Shown in pieces: positions 1 to 11,800 of a DNA stretch of 64,000 nt. The translations under genes were made by a program, and so were the position numbers. Origin of the DNA: Rhodosporidiobolus odoratus (taxonomy: Eukaryota > Basidiomycota > Microbotryomycetes > Sporidiobolales > Sporidiobolaceae). Location: positions 434,001 through 498,000 of the forward strand of contig JAOANU010000006.1 in the NCBI GenBank assembly GCA_034387635.1. The letters are read 5' to 3'. The notes beneath the pieces were generated by a model. It did not search any database. It was not told where the DNA came from and saw nothing but the letters and a program-made list of their open reading frames with translations. Within the stretch, counting starts at the first letter, position 1, and every line of letters begins with the position of its first letter.

Positions 1-386
1 GCATGAGGGGACTGCAACGTACGGCACGGGGAGCATCGTCACCGGCGAAACCGGCCTTGCACATACCGGAGCCATTCTATGTTGAAGCATACAAGGGTCA
101 GCGTATGTGTGTCGAGAGAGGTGGGAGCGGGCGAGGTGGAGGGGGACCGTGACGGCGAGGTGGTTCTGGAGGTCCAAGGGGACGTACGTCGATAACGAGG
201 GCGGCAACTTCGTCTGTGAGGTAGTAGCAGCACAGCCGAGTCAGTCATCTGGTCCTCGTGGGAGTGTAGGGGGAGCAGGATGGAGGTGGTGGAGGGGAGG
301 TCGAGTGACGCTGAACGAGGGTCAAGTGGGCTAAGGGGAGCGAGGCAGAGGGCAGGGGAGGTGAGAGATGGTAGCTTACCTTCCAT
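1..386 (-). CDS. ACT1: Actin, 5' end only (runs off the left edge)
   Basis: N-terminal 29 codons of actin, the filament-forming ATPase of the cytoskeleton. The ATG lies at 386-384. Coding exons are 386-380 (7 nt), 213-188 and 76-23; a further intron starting at 22 leaves the window. The spliced product begins MEDEVAALVIDNGSGMCKAG and continues FAGDDAPRA, the near-invariant actin N-terminus with the phosphate-binding loop (DNGSG) and the AGFAGDDAPR segment. Introns are 166 nt (379-214) and 111 nt (187-77), with GTAAGC and GTACGT donors. The very short first exon and dense 5' introns are the notable points. Identification is firm; the rest of the gene is outside the window. It is divergent from ARS2. 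Confidence 0.95.
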
Positions 387-1168
387 GGTAGCTATTTGAG
401 AGTAGGGTTGAAGGGTTTAGATGAGGAGAGAGAGTGGGAGAAAGGGGGAGAGTTGATCACACGCTGTCGTGGCGGATTCAGAGGAAACTCGAGTCGACTC
501 TACAGTACCTTTCCATTCTTCCCCGTTTCTACCTCATCTCTGGACTGGGTAGATTGTAACTGCGCTCTCTTGGCTACACACTGCGGGTCTCGTCTAGTCT
601 GCCGGTCTCGCTTGTCCGCTGTTGCCTTCAAACGCCCGCAATCGCCCTCAACAGGCCGCGTCCCCCAAACGGCACCTCCCTTTTTCGCAGCCACCCAAGA
701 GAAGCTCCAGCCTTCGTACGCAGCTCCGACATGCCTCATGGCTCGCTGCACAGCCCATGACCGCGCTCGCAAAGGCATGCACGCGCGCTGCGGACGGAAA
801 GTGCTCATTCAAAGTGACTACCACCCCCAGAAGCCGCCTGACCCGATCGAGCGATACAGAGATGGAACTGGTAAGCTCGAGATACACTCTGCAGAGCCAC
901 TGAACGTTGTGAAAGCGCCGGTTGACCACCTCGACTCTGCCTCTGCTGGTCTCGCACTCTCTCTCCCCCCACCTCCGCGCTATACGCAAGCTTGTACGAC
1001 TGCCTGACTGCTCTTCTGTGCTCTGTCTGTATCACTCACATACCCTTGTTGGTCCATCGCCTGCCCTGCGCCAGTGTAGAGCGCATCAATCCTCTGCCGG
1101 CACACGCGACCTCATCCGCCTAGCACAGCCAGTACAGCGACACAAGCAACCTTGTACATACGCACAAG
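387..1168. promoter_or_regulatory. Divergent intergenic region, actin / ARS2
   Basis: 782 bp between the two start codons, so it must hold both promoters and 5' UTRs. It is pyrimidine-rich on the plus strand towards the ARS2 start. Open frames in it (for example 396-1007) lack any recognisable domain and I do not call them genes. No RNA gene was seen. Confidence 0.6.
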
Positions 1169-4100
1169 ATGTCCGACTATCGCTCCTACCCGCCCCCAGG
1201 CCGGCGCGGCTCTCGTGGTGGAGACCCTTACTTCGACGCACCTTTAGGAGGTGGTGGAGGTGGTGGACCTCCCAGCAACGGCCGCCCTTACCCACCTTAC
1301 GACCTGCCTCCTCCTCCCCGAGACTCGAGGCCGATGGACGACTACTACGACCGTCCGCCCCGCGATGGGCGTGACAGGCGAGGCCCTCCAGAGAGAGACG
1401 ACCGTCGAGCAAGTCGGGGCGGCAGGGGCGGTTACTACGATGGAGCTGCGGACAGGAGGATGTCGAGGGGCTACGAAGGCGGCGAAAGGGACGACATGAT
1501 GAGGAGTCCGGAGTACGAAAGAGGTGGAGGTGCGTTGAGGTTGACTTTGGCTATTCATCCGCTATTTCTGCAATATACGGAAAGCTGATGATCGTCGCCT
1601 TCGACAAACTTTCCCAGGTCGCCCGAAACGCCGTCGTTCGCCTTCTCCCGGTGGCAGGCGCGACGACTTTTACGACCGCGCGCCTCTTCCTGTGGGACGT
1701 GGCGATCTCGACCCTCGCGATATCGGTGGGTTTCTGCTGGTACTTTCCTCATCGATCTTTGCGCTGACTCCGCATTCGTGCTGCAGCATCACCTGGTCCT
1801 CCCCGCCATTTCCACGGTGATGACAGGAGGGGAGGCTACAAACCTCGCCGGTCTGGTCCTCGCGGGTCAGATGCCTACGATCAGCGAGGCGGGCCGGGCT
1901 ACGATCAGTATGATCGACCTCCGTCACATCAAGCGCCGCCGTACGCACAATCTTACTTCTCTTTCTCTTCTTTTCCAAGCCTAAACCCTGTTCGGTTCCT
2001 TCCCTCACTCAGGCCCACCCTCGAAGCCCCACACACCCTGCCATTCCACGTGGCTAAAGGCTACTTTGCCGACTGGTTCCGCACCTCCTCCCCGCCCTCT
2101 CTAGCCGACTCAGCCGAAGCCCTCGAAGAAGCCTGGAAAAAGTACGAATCCGACTTCCTGCGTCGCGAAGCCAAACCGGCGTTTGAGCAGTTCAAGGAGT
2201 TGGGCAAGGAGTGGTTTAGTGAGAAATATGAGGCTGGAGCTGAGGCGGAGGAGGCGAGAAGGATGCGGAGGAGGACGCAGAGGGAGGGGAGAGTGCAAGA
2301 GTGGGTTGAGAAGGCGGATAAGGGAGAGTTGGATGCTGTCAGCTTCGAGTTCGGTGCGTCGCATTGTTTGCTTTTTCCTTGGACGTTCAGAGGAGACTGA
2401 CGTTTCACGTCCTCCACTCGCGCAGATGAGCAAGCCGCACGCCGCCCTCCCATCTTGCCGAACAACGCTACGCCTGCCGAGATTGCTGCGCAGATCGCCG
2501 CTGCTGGCGGTAATGGCGCTGCCGACGCCGAGCGCAATGGTCGCGATGGCAGCGAGAGCGGCGAAGGCGCAGCCAAGTCCGAAGACGCGAAGGACACAGC
2601 CGCCTCAGGCGAGCTCAAGCCGAGTGGCCCGGAAGCTGTGATCGTCCCCGCCAAGCCGGAGCAAATCTGCATTGCCAGGGTCCCACCCGAAGTTGCGTTC
2701 GATGATCTCGAAGCGGTGCGTTTGTTCTCATCGACACACCGTGACCTCACGGTGCCTGACACCGAACGCGTCCTTTGATAGGTCTTCAAGCCATTCGAGG
2801 GATTCCTCCGCCTGTCAGTCTCTGATGCGGCACCGCATGCGGCGTTCCTCCGCCTCGCCTGGGCAACCTTCTCTTCCGGTGACCTCGCCAAAGCAGCGAT
2901 GGGCGCTATCCGCGCCACCGCACCTCCGCCTCCTGCCCCTGTCGAGTCCAAGCCCGAGAACGGGGGTGACGCCGAGATGAAAGAAACTCCCGTTGTTCCT
3001 GCCGAAGGTGAAGGCGAAGGCGAGAACAAGGGCGATGACAAGCCCGCAGAGGACGACGCCAATGGCGACAAGCCGCCTAGTCCGGAACCCGCCCCTGCGC
3101 CGTATGCCATCGGGACGTACAACCTCGCCCTCTCTCACATTCTCTCAATCCGCGACACGCCCGTCGAAGCTCGCGTTCGAGCTGCGCCCGCTCTCGTCTC
3201 CACCTCGGAGCGCTTGCAAACCGACCTTCAGAACATGGAGAAAGTGTTCGAAGCGCTCGAGACTCAGGCCGTTGAGGATGGGTTGCTTGGCGCCGAGGGT
3301 GAGGTGAGGAAGGGAAGTGAGGTGATTAGGGAGAAGAGGAAGGTTTGGGAGGAGGAGGTCGAGGCGAAGAAGGAAGGAATGGACGAGGAGGTGTTTGCCA
3401 AGGAGATGCTCGGGGTTGTGCGCACACCTTCTACCGTTCCTCTCGCATCTTTTCTGCGCGCGCCTTCCTCTGCTGATCACTTTTTCACGCACCTGACACA
3501 GGCTCGACGGACCATGGATCTCTCACTCTCTTACCTCCGCTCGGTCTTTGACACGTGCTACTACTGCTGCATCTCATGCGAGAGCCCCGAGATGCTCGGT
3601 GACATGTGTCCCAAGCACCTCAGGAGGGCGGACGAGAACTTCAGTGTGATCAGGAAAGGACAGGGTATGCTCTCTCGAATATTTCTAAGCCGTCGGAACC
3701 GCTTGAGACACCGCGGCTCATCAGGAGCGGCTCCCGACCTCGCTGAGAGAGAAGAAGTTAACCCACTCCCGTACCTCGCAGAACTCGCCTGGTCCGAAGG
3801 ATTCGACAAGCGTGTTCCGCTTCTCTTTCCGCGCTCCTCGCTCGACGTTCGCGACTTTGGTGGCGAATCCAAGGAGGAAGAGCTTTACCGCCTCGTCGGT
3901 CCGCACGTCAAGCAGGAAGAGGAGGGCAAATTCCGCTGCAAGGAATGCAACAAGCTTTTTGCGGCGAGGAAGTTTGTGGAGAAGCATGTGGCGCTGAAGC
4001 ATCCCGAGTTTGTCGGGGACAAGGTTGAGCAGGTGCGTCAGGGGTCTATGGTCTCGTTTGCCGTCTCTCGCGACTGTGACCCGGGACTGACGCGCATATC

Positions 4101-4527
4101 ACCCCGACCCGCCATCGCACAGCTCGCCTACTACAACAACTACGTTCTCGACCCCTCTCGCATCCCTCTCGCCCAGTTTCAACGAGAAAACTACCTCCCC
4201 TCGATCCTCAACCCTCCTCCGCCGCCTCCTCCCCCTTCCCGCTACAACGCCGGTATGGACCGTCCCCTCGCAGACCGCATCGGGCCCAAGAGGCCCCGCA
4301 TCGAACCGAGGCGGGACGATGCGCCTAGTGCGCCTGGGCCGCCTGCGCCTCCACCAGCGGGGCAGAAGCTGGACCCGAGGGCGGGCAGGGGAGCGAGTTC
4401 TTATGCTGATTTGGTATGTCTACGAACCTGACTCGTATGGATTGGTCCCGAGCGAGCTGACCATTGGTTCACTTTGTGTGTGCAGGATGATGCGCCGGCG
4501 GGAGCTGATATCGTACTGCCTTACTAA
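1169..4527 (+). CDS. ARS2: ARS2/SERRATE (SRRT) family RNA-processing protein
   Basis: Nuclear cap-binding-complex partner that routes RNA polymerase II transcripts to processing or decay (Pir2 in fission yeast). Ten exons: 1169-1529, 1618-1725, 1787-1940, 2013-2353, 2426-2715, 2782-3417, 3502-3664, 3782-4032, 4123-4413, 4486-4527; 878 aa, every junction in frame. The N-terminus is a disordered Arg/Gly/Asp/Tyr-rich tract. The Ars2 N-terminal helical domain follows (GYFADWF...FEQFKELGKEWF). The central domain holds an RRM-like part (FKPFEGFLRLSV) and a Cys-containing insert (CYYCCISCESPEML). A single C2H2 finger, C737-x2-C740...H753-x4-H758, sits in the KLFxxxxFVxKHxxxKH context diagnostic of Ars2. 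The C-terminus ends SYADLDDAPAGADIVLPY, like other Ars2 tails. About the usual family length. Start chosen as the first ATG of the RG-rich frame. Confidence 0.93.
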
Positions 4528-4937
4528 GTAATGAAGGGAGAGAAAGGAAAACGAAGCGAAAGAAGCAGACGCAAAAAGGGATCTAGCTTTGCACAGCTGT
4601 CCTCCAGTGGGGTTGAGGTGATTTGCAATTACTCGCAGTCTTCGTGTCGAGCTAGCAGAGAGCACGAGCGAGAGAAAAGACAGAGGTTGGAAATGCGTTC
4701 TCATCGCCAAGTTCGAGGACGAGGAGAGAAGCGAGCTCACATTGAATCGCGTCTACCTCTTGCTACACCAGCTCGAGATTCGGACTGCTAGACTAGTCGA
4801 CTGAACAGGACTTGTCTCCATCCACTCGAATCAGTTCTACACTCTCAGCGTTCGCCGTCGCCGTTCCTCCTTCTTTCTCCCTTTCTCCCGTCTCCATCTC
4901 AGCCCCGACTGAACCCGTCCGACAAGCCTCATTAACC
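4528..4937. promoter_or_regulatory. Intergenic: ARS2 3' end and eIF3e promoter
   Basis: 410 bp between tandem genes. The half near 4938 is C/T-rich on the plus strand, typical of the region just upstream of starts here. No gene, RNA or repeat recognised. Confidence 0.5.
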
Positions 4938-6899
4938 ATGGTTGCCGCACAAGATCCCTCCTTCACTCTCCTCCAGTCCCTCGCCGGCCACCTCGACCGT
5001 CATCTCGTCCTCCCTTTGCTCGACTTCCTCGAGTCCAGGGAGAAGTACACTCATGAAGAGGTCCTTCAGGCAAAGGTCGACCTGCTCGGAGAGGGAAAGA
5101 CCAACATGGTCACCTTCGTAGAGGGGCTCAAGAGGGAACTCGAGGGCAAGGGCGACGATGATGAAGTTACCGGCCATGCTGGTACGTTCGTCCCTATTTC
5201 CCCCGCTCCTTGCCGTCCCTGCCGGCCGGTCACATGGGCTTTGTCCCACCCTTCAGCCGTCACGCCGTCCCCACTCATCCATTCAAGCGCCCTTGACATT
5301 TCCCTCTCGCTCCTTTCCTTTTTCTTCAACTTTCCTACTGATACCATTGCCCATTCTGCGCAGAGTTCCGAAAGCAGGAGCAGGAGGTCGTCAAGCAGCT
5401 GAATGAGCTGCAGGCACAGGCTCAGGGTGTGATGGACATCATCTCCAACCCGGAGGTTGTCACCGCTCTGCGTCAGGACAAGCAGCACAACTTGACTTAC
5501 CTCAAGGAAAACCACAACGTCCGTTACACCTTTCTCGTCAAGGCGCTGGGGACATGTACCGCCGCGGTTGAAGCCGAACGAGCGTTACTGACGCCTGTCT
5601 CTGCAGGTCTCCCTCGAGCAAATCGCCCTTCTCTACAAGTTCGGTCAGTTCCAGTACTCGATCGGTCACTACGGCGGCGCCTCCGACTACCTCTACCACT
5701 TCCGTGTCCTCTCTACCGACTCCTCCCTCGTGCTCTCCGCCATGTGGGGCAAGCTTGCCGCCGACATCCTCGAAGGTTCCTGGGACGCAGCGTTGGAGGA
5801 GCTGAACGGCCTCCGCGAGCACATCGATCAGCGTGGTGGCGCTGGTCCCGGCGGTCCCCTCCTTGCTCTCCAGCAACGCACTTGGTGGCTCCACTGGTCC
5901 CTCTTCGTCTACTACAACCACCCCAACGGCCGCGAGCTCCTCCTCGAATCCTGGCTCAACCAGAACTACCTCAACACCATCCAGACCGCCGCCCCTTGGC
6001 TCCTTCGTTACCTCGTCGCCGCCGTCGTCATCTCCCGCAAGTCGACCCTCCGATCCGCCGGTCCCGCCTCTGCGGGCAACTCTGCCCGCTCCCGCGAAGC
6101 CGTTCGCGATGTCGTCCGTGCCCTCGGTCAGGAGCAGTACCAGTACTCAGACGCGGTCACCGAGTTCCTCCGCAAGCTGTACGGCGAGGTCGACTTCTCG
6201 GGCGCACGTGAAGAGATGGCTCGTTGCGGCGGTGATGGCGCAGCGTCCTCCATCCTCGACGACGACTTCTTCCTCGAGCCCTTCAAGGCCGAGTTTGTCG
6301 AAAACGCCCGGTACCTCGTCTCTGAAGCGTACTGCAAGATTCACCGAAGGATCGACATTGGCGAGTTGTCGGACCGTCTCGGCCTGACGCGCGAAGACGG
6401 TGAACGTTGGATCGTCGACTTGGTTCGTGACGCTCGTCTGGACGCCAAGATTGACTTGAAGCAAAACATTGTCGAGATGAACCACTCGGAGCAGCCGGTC
6501 TACCAGACGGTGATTGAAAAGACGAGGGGATTGTTGTTCCGCTCTCAGGCGATGGCTTCGGCGATGGAGGTTCGTGCTTGTGAGTCGCCTCTTTCTCGTT
6601 CCTCGTTTCCTTTTTCTGTGCAGTGTGCTTCCTGCCAATCTCGCCAAAACCCTTTTTGCGCTACACTCTCTTTCGCATACATCGTCTGCGCTCGCTGCGT
6701 CCCTTACAGTACTGACTCGTCACCACTCCCTGCAGCCGGTGGCAACCCCGACCGCGACCAATCTTCCCGTCCTTCAGGCCAGCGCGGCGGACAGGGCAAC
6801 AAGCAAGGCGGCGCACGAACGGGTGGTCAGCGAGGACCGGCAAGTGGGAAGAAGCAGGAGAGCAGCGAAGGGCAAGCGGCGGCCGATGTGGAAGCATGA
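4938..6899 (+). CDS. INT6: Translation initiation factor eIF3 subunit e (INT6)
   Basis: Scaffold subunit of the eIF3 complex that loads mRNA on the 40S ribosome. Exons 4938-5181, 5364-5518, 5607-6579, 6736-6899; 511 aa. The N-terminal eIF3e domain reads FLESREKYTHEEVLQAKVDLL. A helical-repeat centre follows (ALLYKFGQFQYSIGHYGGAS, then WGKLAADILEGSWDAALEEL). The PCI/winged-helix domain lies near residues 320-440 (LVSEAYCKIHRRIDIGELSD...LGLTREDGERWIVDLVRDA). The C-terminal tail of about 50 residues is low-complexity, Gly/Gln/Arg-rich and disordered, and is added by the last exon; eIF3e proteins vary here. The start is in CCATGG context. Confidence 0.95.
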
Positions 6900-7125
6900 G
6901 CGGGTTTAAGCAGAGGGTTTTCTCCTTTTCGTTGTTTTCGTTTCCCTTCTTCCCTCTTGATAGTTTTTGTGTAGATGCAGCTGCTGGGCTGAGCTGGAAA
7001 ACTCGTACCGCTATCATATGCGTTCATTCTGCTGTGAGCACGCAGGGCAGGGCACAATGGTTTCTTGAGCAGAAAAAAGAGAAACGGGATTGTTATGCTT
7101 TGCAAGCGCGTCTCGACCTCGCCAG

Positions 7126-8553
7126 TCAGGTCCTCTTCTGCGTATAGTACTCCATCTCCCCAGGCGAGAAAGGAGGCGGCGCGTTTCCCCATCTTTCCGC
7201 GACAAGCTTCTCCTCCGCTTCAAACGCCTTCTGCACTTTCATCGCTTCAAGCATGCTCCCTCGAACCTCAACCCCATTGCGGTGGCCGATCTCGACGAGT
7301 TCCCACATACACTCTGGAGGGAACTCTTCAGTGAAGTAGCCTGTGCTCCAGCCGTAGGCATGCGGCGTCCATTCCTTGCGCTCCGCATCGAAAAACGCTC
7401 CGTACTGACCGACGGACGGACCATCGTGGACGTCGAAGTGGTTGAGGTCGAGAAGCTGAAGACAAGGATGCTTCCCTGTACCCTCCAATAGGCGTACGAG
7501 CTCGGCAGCTTCAACTTCAGTCTCGCCGTCGAACTCGAGGGCGCGAAGATTGGGGAGTCGGCGGATTGCGTTGAACAGGGCAGGGGTTCGGCTGTCACAG
7601 CCCGTAATGCGAAGATCTTCGACGCAGCGGAAAGATGGGAGGTGGTTCGAGATGGTAGTGTCGTGACAGCTATCGTCGACCGAGAGGACCAGGACTTTTT
7701 CGGGGTGGGTTAGAGAAGAAAGAATATCGGTGAGAACGTGGGTAACCTCGCCGCTGGTGTGAAGGAAGAGGCTAGTGATATTGGGGAACAAAGAGGCGAA
7801 TGCGGCCGCTGCTGAACACTTCCAGCCGAAGTGTAGAATGTTCAGGGAGACGACAGATCGGACAGAAGGCAGGGGCGAGGGTAGTGAAGATGGAGGTACT
7901 GCGGCATTGGACCAACCTGACCAGATTTCGAGCTCCAGATCCGTCAAAGCCGTGCAATGGGGAAGGAAGGTCCAGTAACCCGGGTAGAGGGGTTCTTCCC
8001 ATTCCTCGAAGGTGGAAGCGAGTCGCAATACTCGGAGATTTGGAACGGCCCCAATCCGCCGGATGCCTTCCATGACATACCGGACTATACTCCACTCCGC
8101 GGTGACCTCGAGTGAGCGCAAGGACGTTAAGTTTGCAAAGACAGAGGCGAGTCCTGCATGCTGTAGGACCGAAGGGTCCCCGTCACGGAAAGGACCGCGA
8201 TAGATGTACATAGCAGCGTGACTTGAGTCGCAAAGGCTCAAGCTCTGCACAGCACGGAGTATGCTGGGCGTCCGAGTTGCCTTGACGCCAAATCGTTTCA
8301 AGGCGATGCAGCCAAGGAGGTCGATATTCTGCCAACGAGCGCGGATGACCATGGGCGCGAGGGTATGGCAGAGAAGGCTGGGTGGTTGCTCTTCTTCGTA
8401 GGCTTCATCGAAGATGTGCTGAAGGAGCTCGCGAGGCAGGCGAAGGAGAGGAGACGTCGAGAGGGGGATCTGCGGGAAACTTTGCTCAGCGATATGGGGT
8501 CAGCGCAGGCTGAGTGTACTTACTTGAACTTGGTCCTGAGCGCTGTCTGCCAT
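7126..8553 (-). CDS. F-box-like / leucine-rich-repeat protein (lineage family, copy 1)
   Basis: Likely substrate-receptor-type protein of unknown target. Exons 8553-8524 and 8469-7126; 457 aa. The first exon encodes only ten residues (MADSAQDQVQ) and is followed by a phase-0 intron. The second opens with an F-box-like helix pair (LLRLPRELLQHIFDEAYEEE). About 350 residues of irregular LRR-like Leu patterning follow (LTSLRSLEV, NLRVLRLAS, LTDLELEIW, LRALEFDG, CLQLLDLN). The C-terminus resembles the copies at 39.3 and 42.6 kb (W-rich segment, then a hydrophobic helix with a V-x-V-x-G motif). This copy is intact. The family looks like the expanded F-box/LRR-like genes of red yeasts; function is inferred from domain type only. 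Confidence 0.72.
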
Positions 8554-8851
8554 AACTTCCGATGCCAGTATCAGTAGTACGAGAGGTGAAGGTGATGGAA
8601 GGAAAGGAGCAAACCACGTTGAAGCAGCGAAGGACTTCGCTCGTGACAACGGCCAAAGCTAGCGGCGACGGGGTGCTTCCCCTCTCAGCCGGAGTACTCT
8701 CGTAGGCCGAACACGAAAACGAGAGTGCGAAAGGTACAATACAAGAAACAATTGACGCGAAAATTACGGATCGCCCTCTTTTCTCCCCTCTCGCACATCG
8801 CCATCTCCTTCCCGCCTCGGTGACATTCCCCTATACATACGTGCGGCTTGC

Positions 8852-11800
8852 TCAGATCCACATGAGAAGGTTGTCGCGCTCGTAGTAGTTGCGCTCGTCG
8901 CTGAGCTCGAGAGAGGGATAATGCGCGACGAGGGCGTCTTGCGAGCCCACTGCGGAGGGAAGTGAGCGAGATAGGTTTAGCATGAGTGCGTCGCGATGTA
9001 CATCTGAGAGGCCTCGACGATGGATACAGGGCAAGAGGATGCTGACGAAGAATAGCGAAATACGAGGACGCACTGTAAAGGCTGTTGTAGACATTCCAGT
9101 AGACCTGCGCATGAAAGTTGCGTCAGCGATGTTGGTTCAGGAGCATGAAACAGAAAGGATGCCCACCTCGCGAACCTTGCGAGCCGGATGGAAGAGACCT
9201 TGAAGGACATGCGCCATGACGACGCCAGGTCCGAGAGAGACACGCATTGCCTCGATAGCGTCGAGGACGGCACCGATGACGTGGGGACTCGCTGTGAACA
9301 GGCATGTCGTTAGCATGACAACTAGATGACTCGAGGACGATAACAGGAGAAGAAAAACGTACTCTCGAAGATGTTCGGCCAGATAAGGTTGAGAAGGTGG
9401 GTGTTGGCGTCCTCGGCGCCGAGACCTGCGGTGCCAAGGGCGAGGTGCTTGACGATGGAGGCGGCAGTTTGACGATGGACCTGGTCGCGATCGGTGAGGG
9501 CGTCTTCAAGGCAACTCAGGACGGAGTGGATGTAGTCCTTGCCCATCTCGCCGATGTACTCGAAGAGGAAGGACATGGCTTTCAAGCAGCCGTTGCGGAC
9601 GTTGAGCTCCGGGGTGCGGTACTCGTTGAGGACGGCGGGAATGCAGGTGAAAGGACCGCAAGTTTCGGCGACGATGGCTGCGAAGCACGGCTGTCAGTTC
9701 GAGCGGACATCAGTGAAGGGGAAAGAGCGCACCAATAGCGACAGTTGAGCAGACACGGGACTGGCGATCCTGTACCTTCAAGTTGGTGAGCAGGACAGCC
9801 AGGACATCCTGCGGACCGATGGCCTTGGCGATGTATCCGAACGAGTTGACGGCCGCACGACGAATCGCCTTCTTGTGCGCCTTGAGCAGATCGAGGAGCT
9901 CGAAACAGATACGCATCCATTCGCGAGCAGAGACGAATTCGGCACCGCGATCCGCAATACGACCGATGAGGTTGATGGACGCTTCTTGTACCTTCTCATG
10001 TCGGTTACGAAGAATGGGCGTCATACGCGGTACTGTAAAGGGAGAACGTCAATATGCCGGAAAGAGTGAGGAATGAGGGCGACGCGACGCACGAAGATCC
10101 TTCACTGGCGGACTCATCTGGGTCATACCGACGACGTTGGCAATAGCAGCAATGGCGGAGATTATACTGCGGTACGAGTGAGGTTAGCGTCGTTCTCGAG
10201 GTCTGGGAAAAGATGGGCAACCTACCTTCCAAGCGTATCCGGGTACTCTTCACCGAGCTGTTCGAACAGCACGACACCAAGCTTCGATAGCAGCGTGTCT
10301 TCCTCGCACTGCTTGATGACGAGCGACAACTTGCTTGTCAAGTCGGCGGCTTGCTGACGAACCTTGGCGCTCTTGTTGTTGAGACGCCAGAGAATAGTCG
10401 AAACGATCTGGGTGAGGTAGGGCTTGACTCGGATGCCTGCACCACCGAGGGTTGTCAGCAAGAGCGAGAAGCGGAGGCAAAAGGAGTTGCGCGCACCGAG
10501 CGCGGAAACAACCGTGCCGAAGCCTTCGAGCATGACGTTGTCCTCGACCGTTTGCTCCTGGAAAGCGTAGATGATACCATCGATGAGCTGGACCTCCAGC
10601 CGTTCGTCGACGTCGGCGGTACCGAGAGCCGAGATGACCTTGGTGATGATCTCCATACACATCTTGCGGAACTGCTCGCTCTCATCCTTCAGGTCATTAA
10701 CGATACGACCGACAATCTCGGTGACACCGGCCTTGTTGGCCAATTCGACGGTGGTTTCGACCACTTGACGGTAGTTGCGGCGGTCGAGGGCCATCCGGCG
10801 AACGAGGAAGTTCTTGAAGAACTCGGGCAGGATCTCCTCCCGAACGTACTGAGGCTGGACACCATCGGTGGACGCGCACTGCTTGACAACCTTGAGGACA
10901 ATCTTCTTCATCTCCTCGTCGGGAGATTGGAACTCGCTGCATGATCGGGGAGAGAGTCAGCCTCAAGCCTGGGTATTAGGGAGAGATGAGGAAACGCACC
11001 GGATGAGGATGACCATTACTTCTCGGGTGTAGTAGTTGGCATACTCCGGGTCCATGAGGGGGATGATAAAGCCGATAGCCTTGAGGAAGGCAGCAAGACC
11101 CTTTCCACGGTGCTTGCGGATACCCGTCCAAAGCGGTTTGAGGACCGAATCGAACGATTCAATACCGTAAGGCGCGGCAGCTTCGGCGAGGGCGGCGATA
11201 CACAAGGCAGTCATGGTGCGAACCTTCTGTTGCTCGTCTTCGAGACCGTGTGCGACCGAGTCGACGAGGTTCTTTAGGTGAGGAAGAACGGCGCAGCCCA
11301 TCATGATGGCGATTTGCTGAATGATCTTGATACCGGTGTGGCGAGCCTGCCAGGACTTCTTCGAGCGACAAACGGCCTTCAGAAAAGGAAGGAGGGAGGG
11401 AATGCCGAGGGCAGAGGCGACGACGGAGAAGGCACGAGCGGTAGTGTTTCGAACATACTCATCGGCGTGATCGATATCTGGAACGAGGGCATAGATGATG
11501 AGCGGGTGCGGTACCGGTAGTCAAGGTTCAGCGAAATACGCACCGGGACGCATAGTGGAAATCATGTGAGCGAGACCGGCAGCTTTCGAAAGGTTGGAAA
11601 TGATCTCACGTCCCTCGCTGCAACATCGAGGATTAGCTTTATGCTTCACCTGGGAGGGGAGAGAGTGTGTACGTACACACGCGCGTAATAATCTTCATCA
11701 ATCAGCAGCGGCTCGATAACGACGAGAATCTTGTGGACGTAAGGGCGGACGAGATCATCGAGCTTGTAAAGCACACGGTCGATGACCTTGACCAGCAAGT

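Noticed and set aside
39..386. 115-codon minus frame at the left edge as a novel protein
   Set aside because: Its first seven bases are the actin start exon; the rest is intron read-through. Splicing gives the actin N-terminus.
2061..3122. 353-codon minus frame opposite ARS2
   Set aside because: Ser/Ala/Pro-rich shadow of the coding strand in high-GC DNA; no domain, while the plus strand has a fully consistent 10-exon gene.
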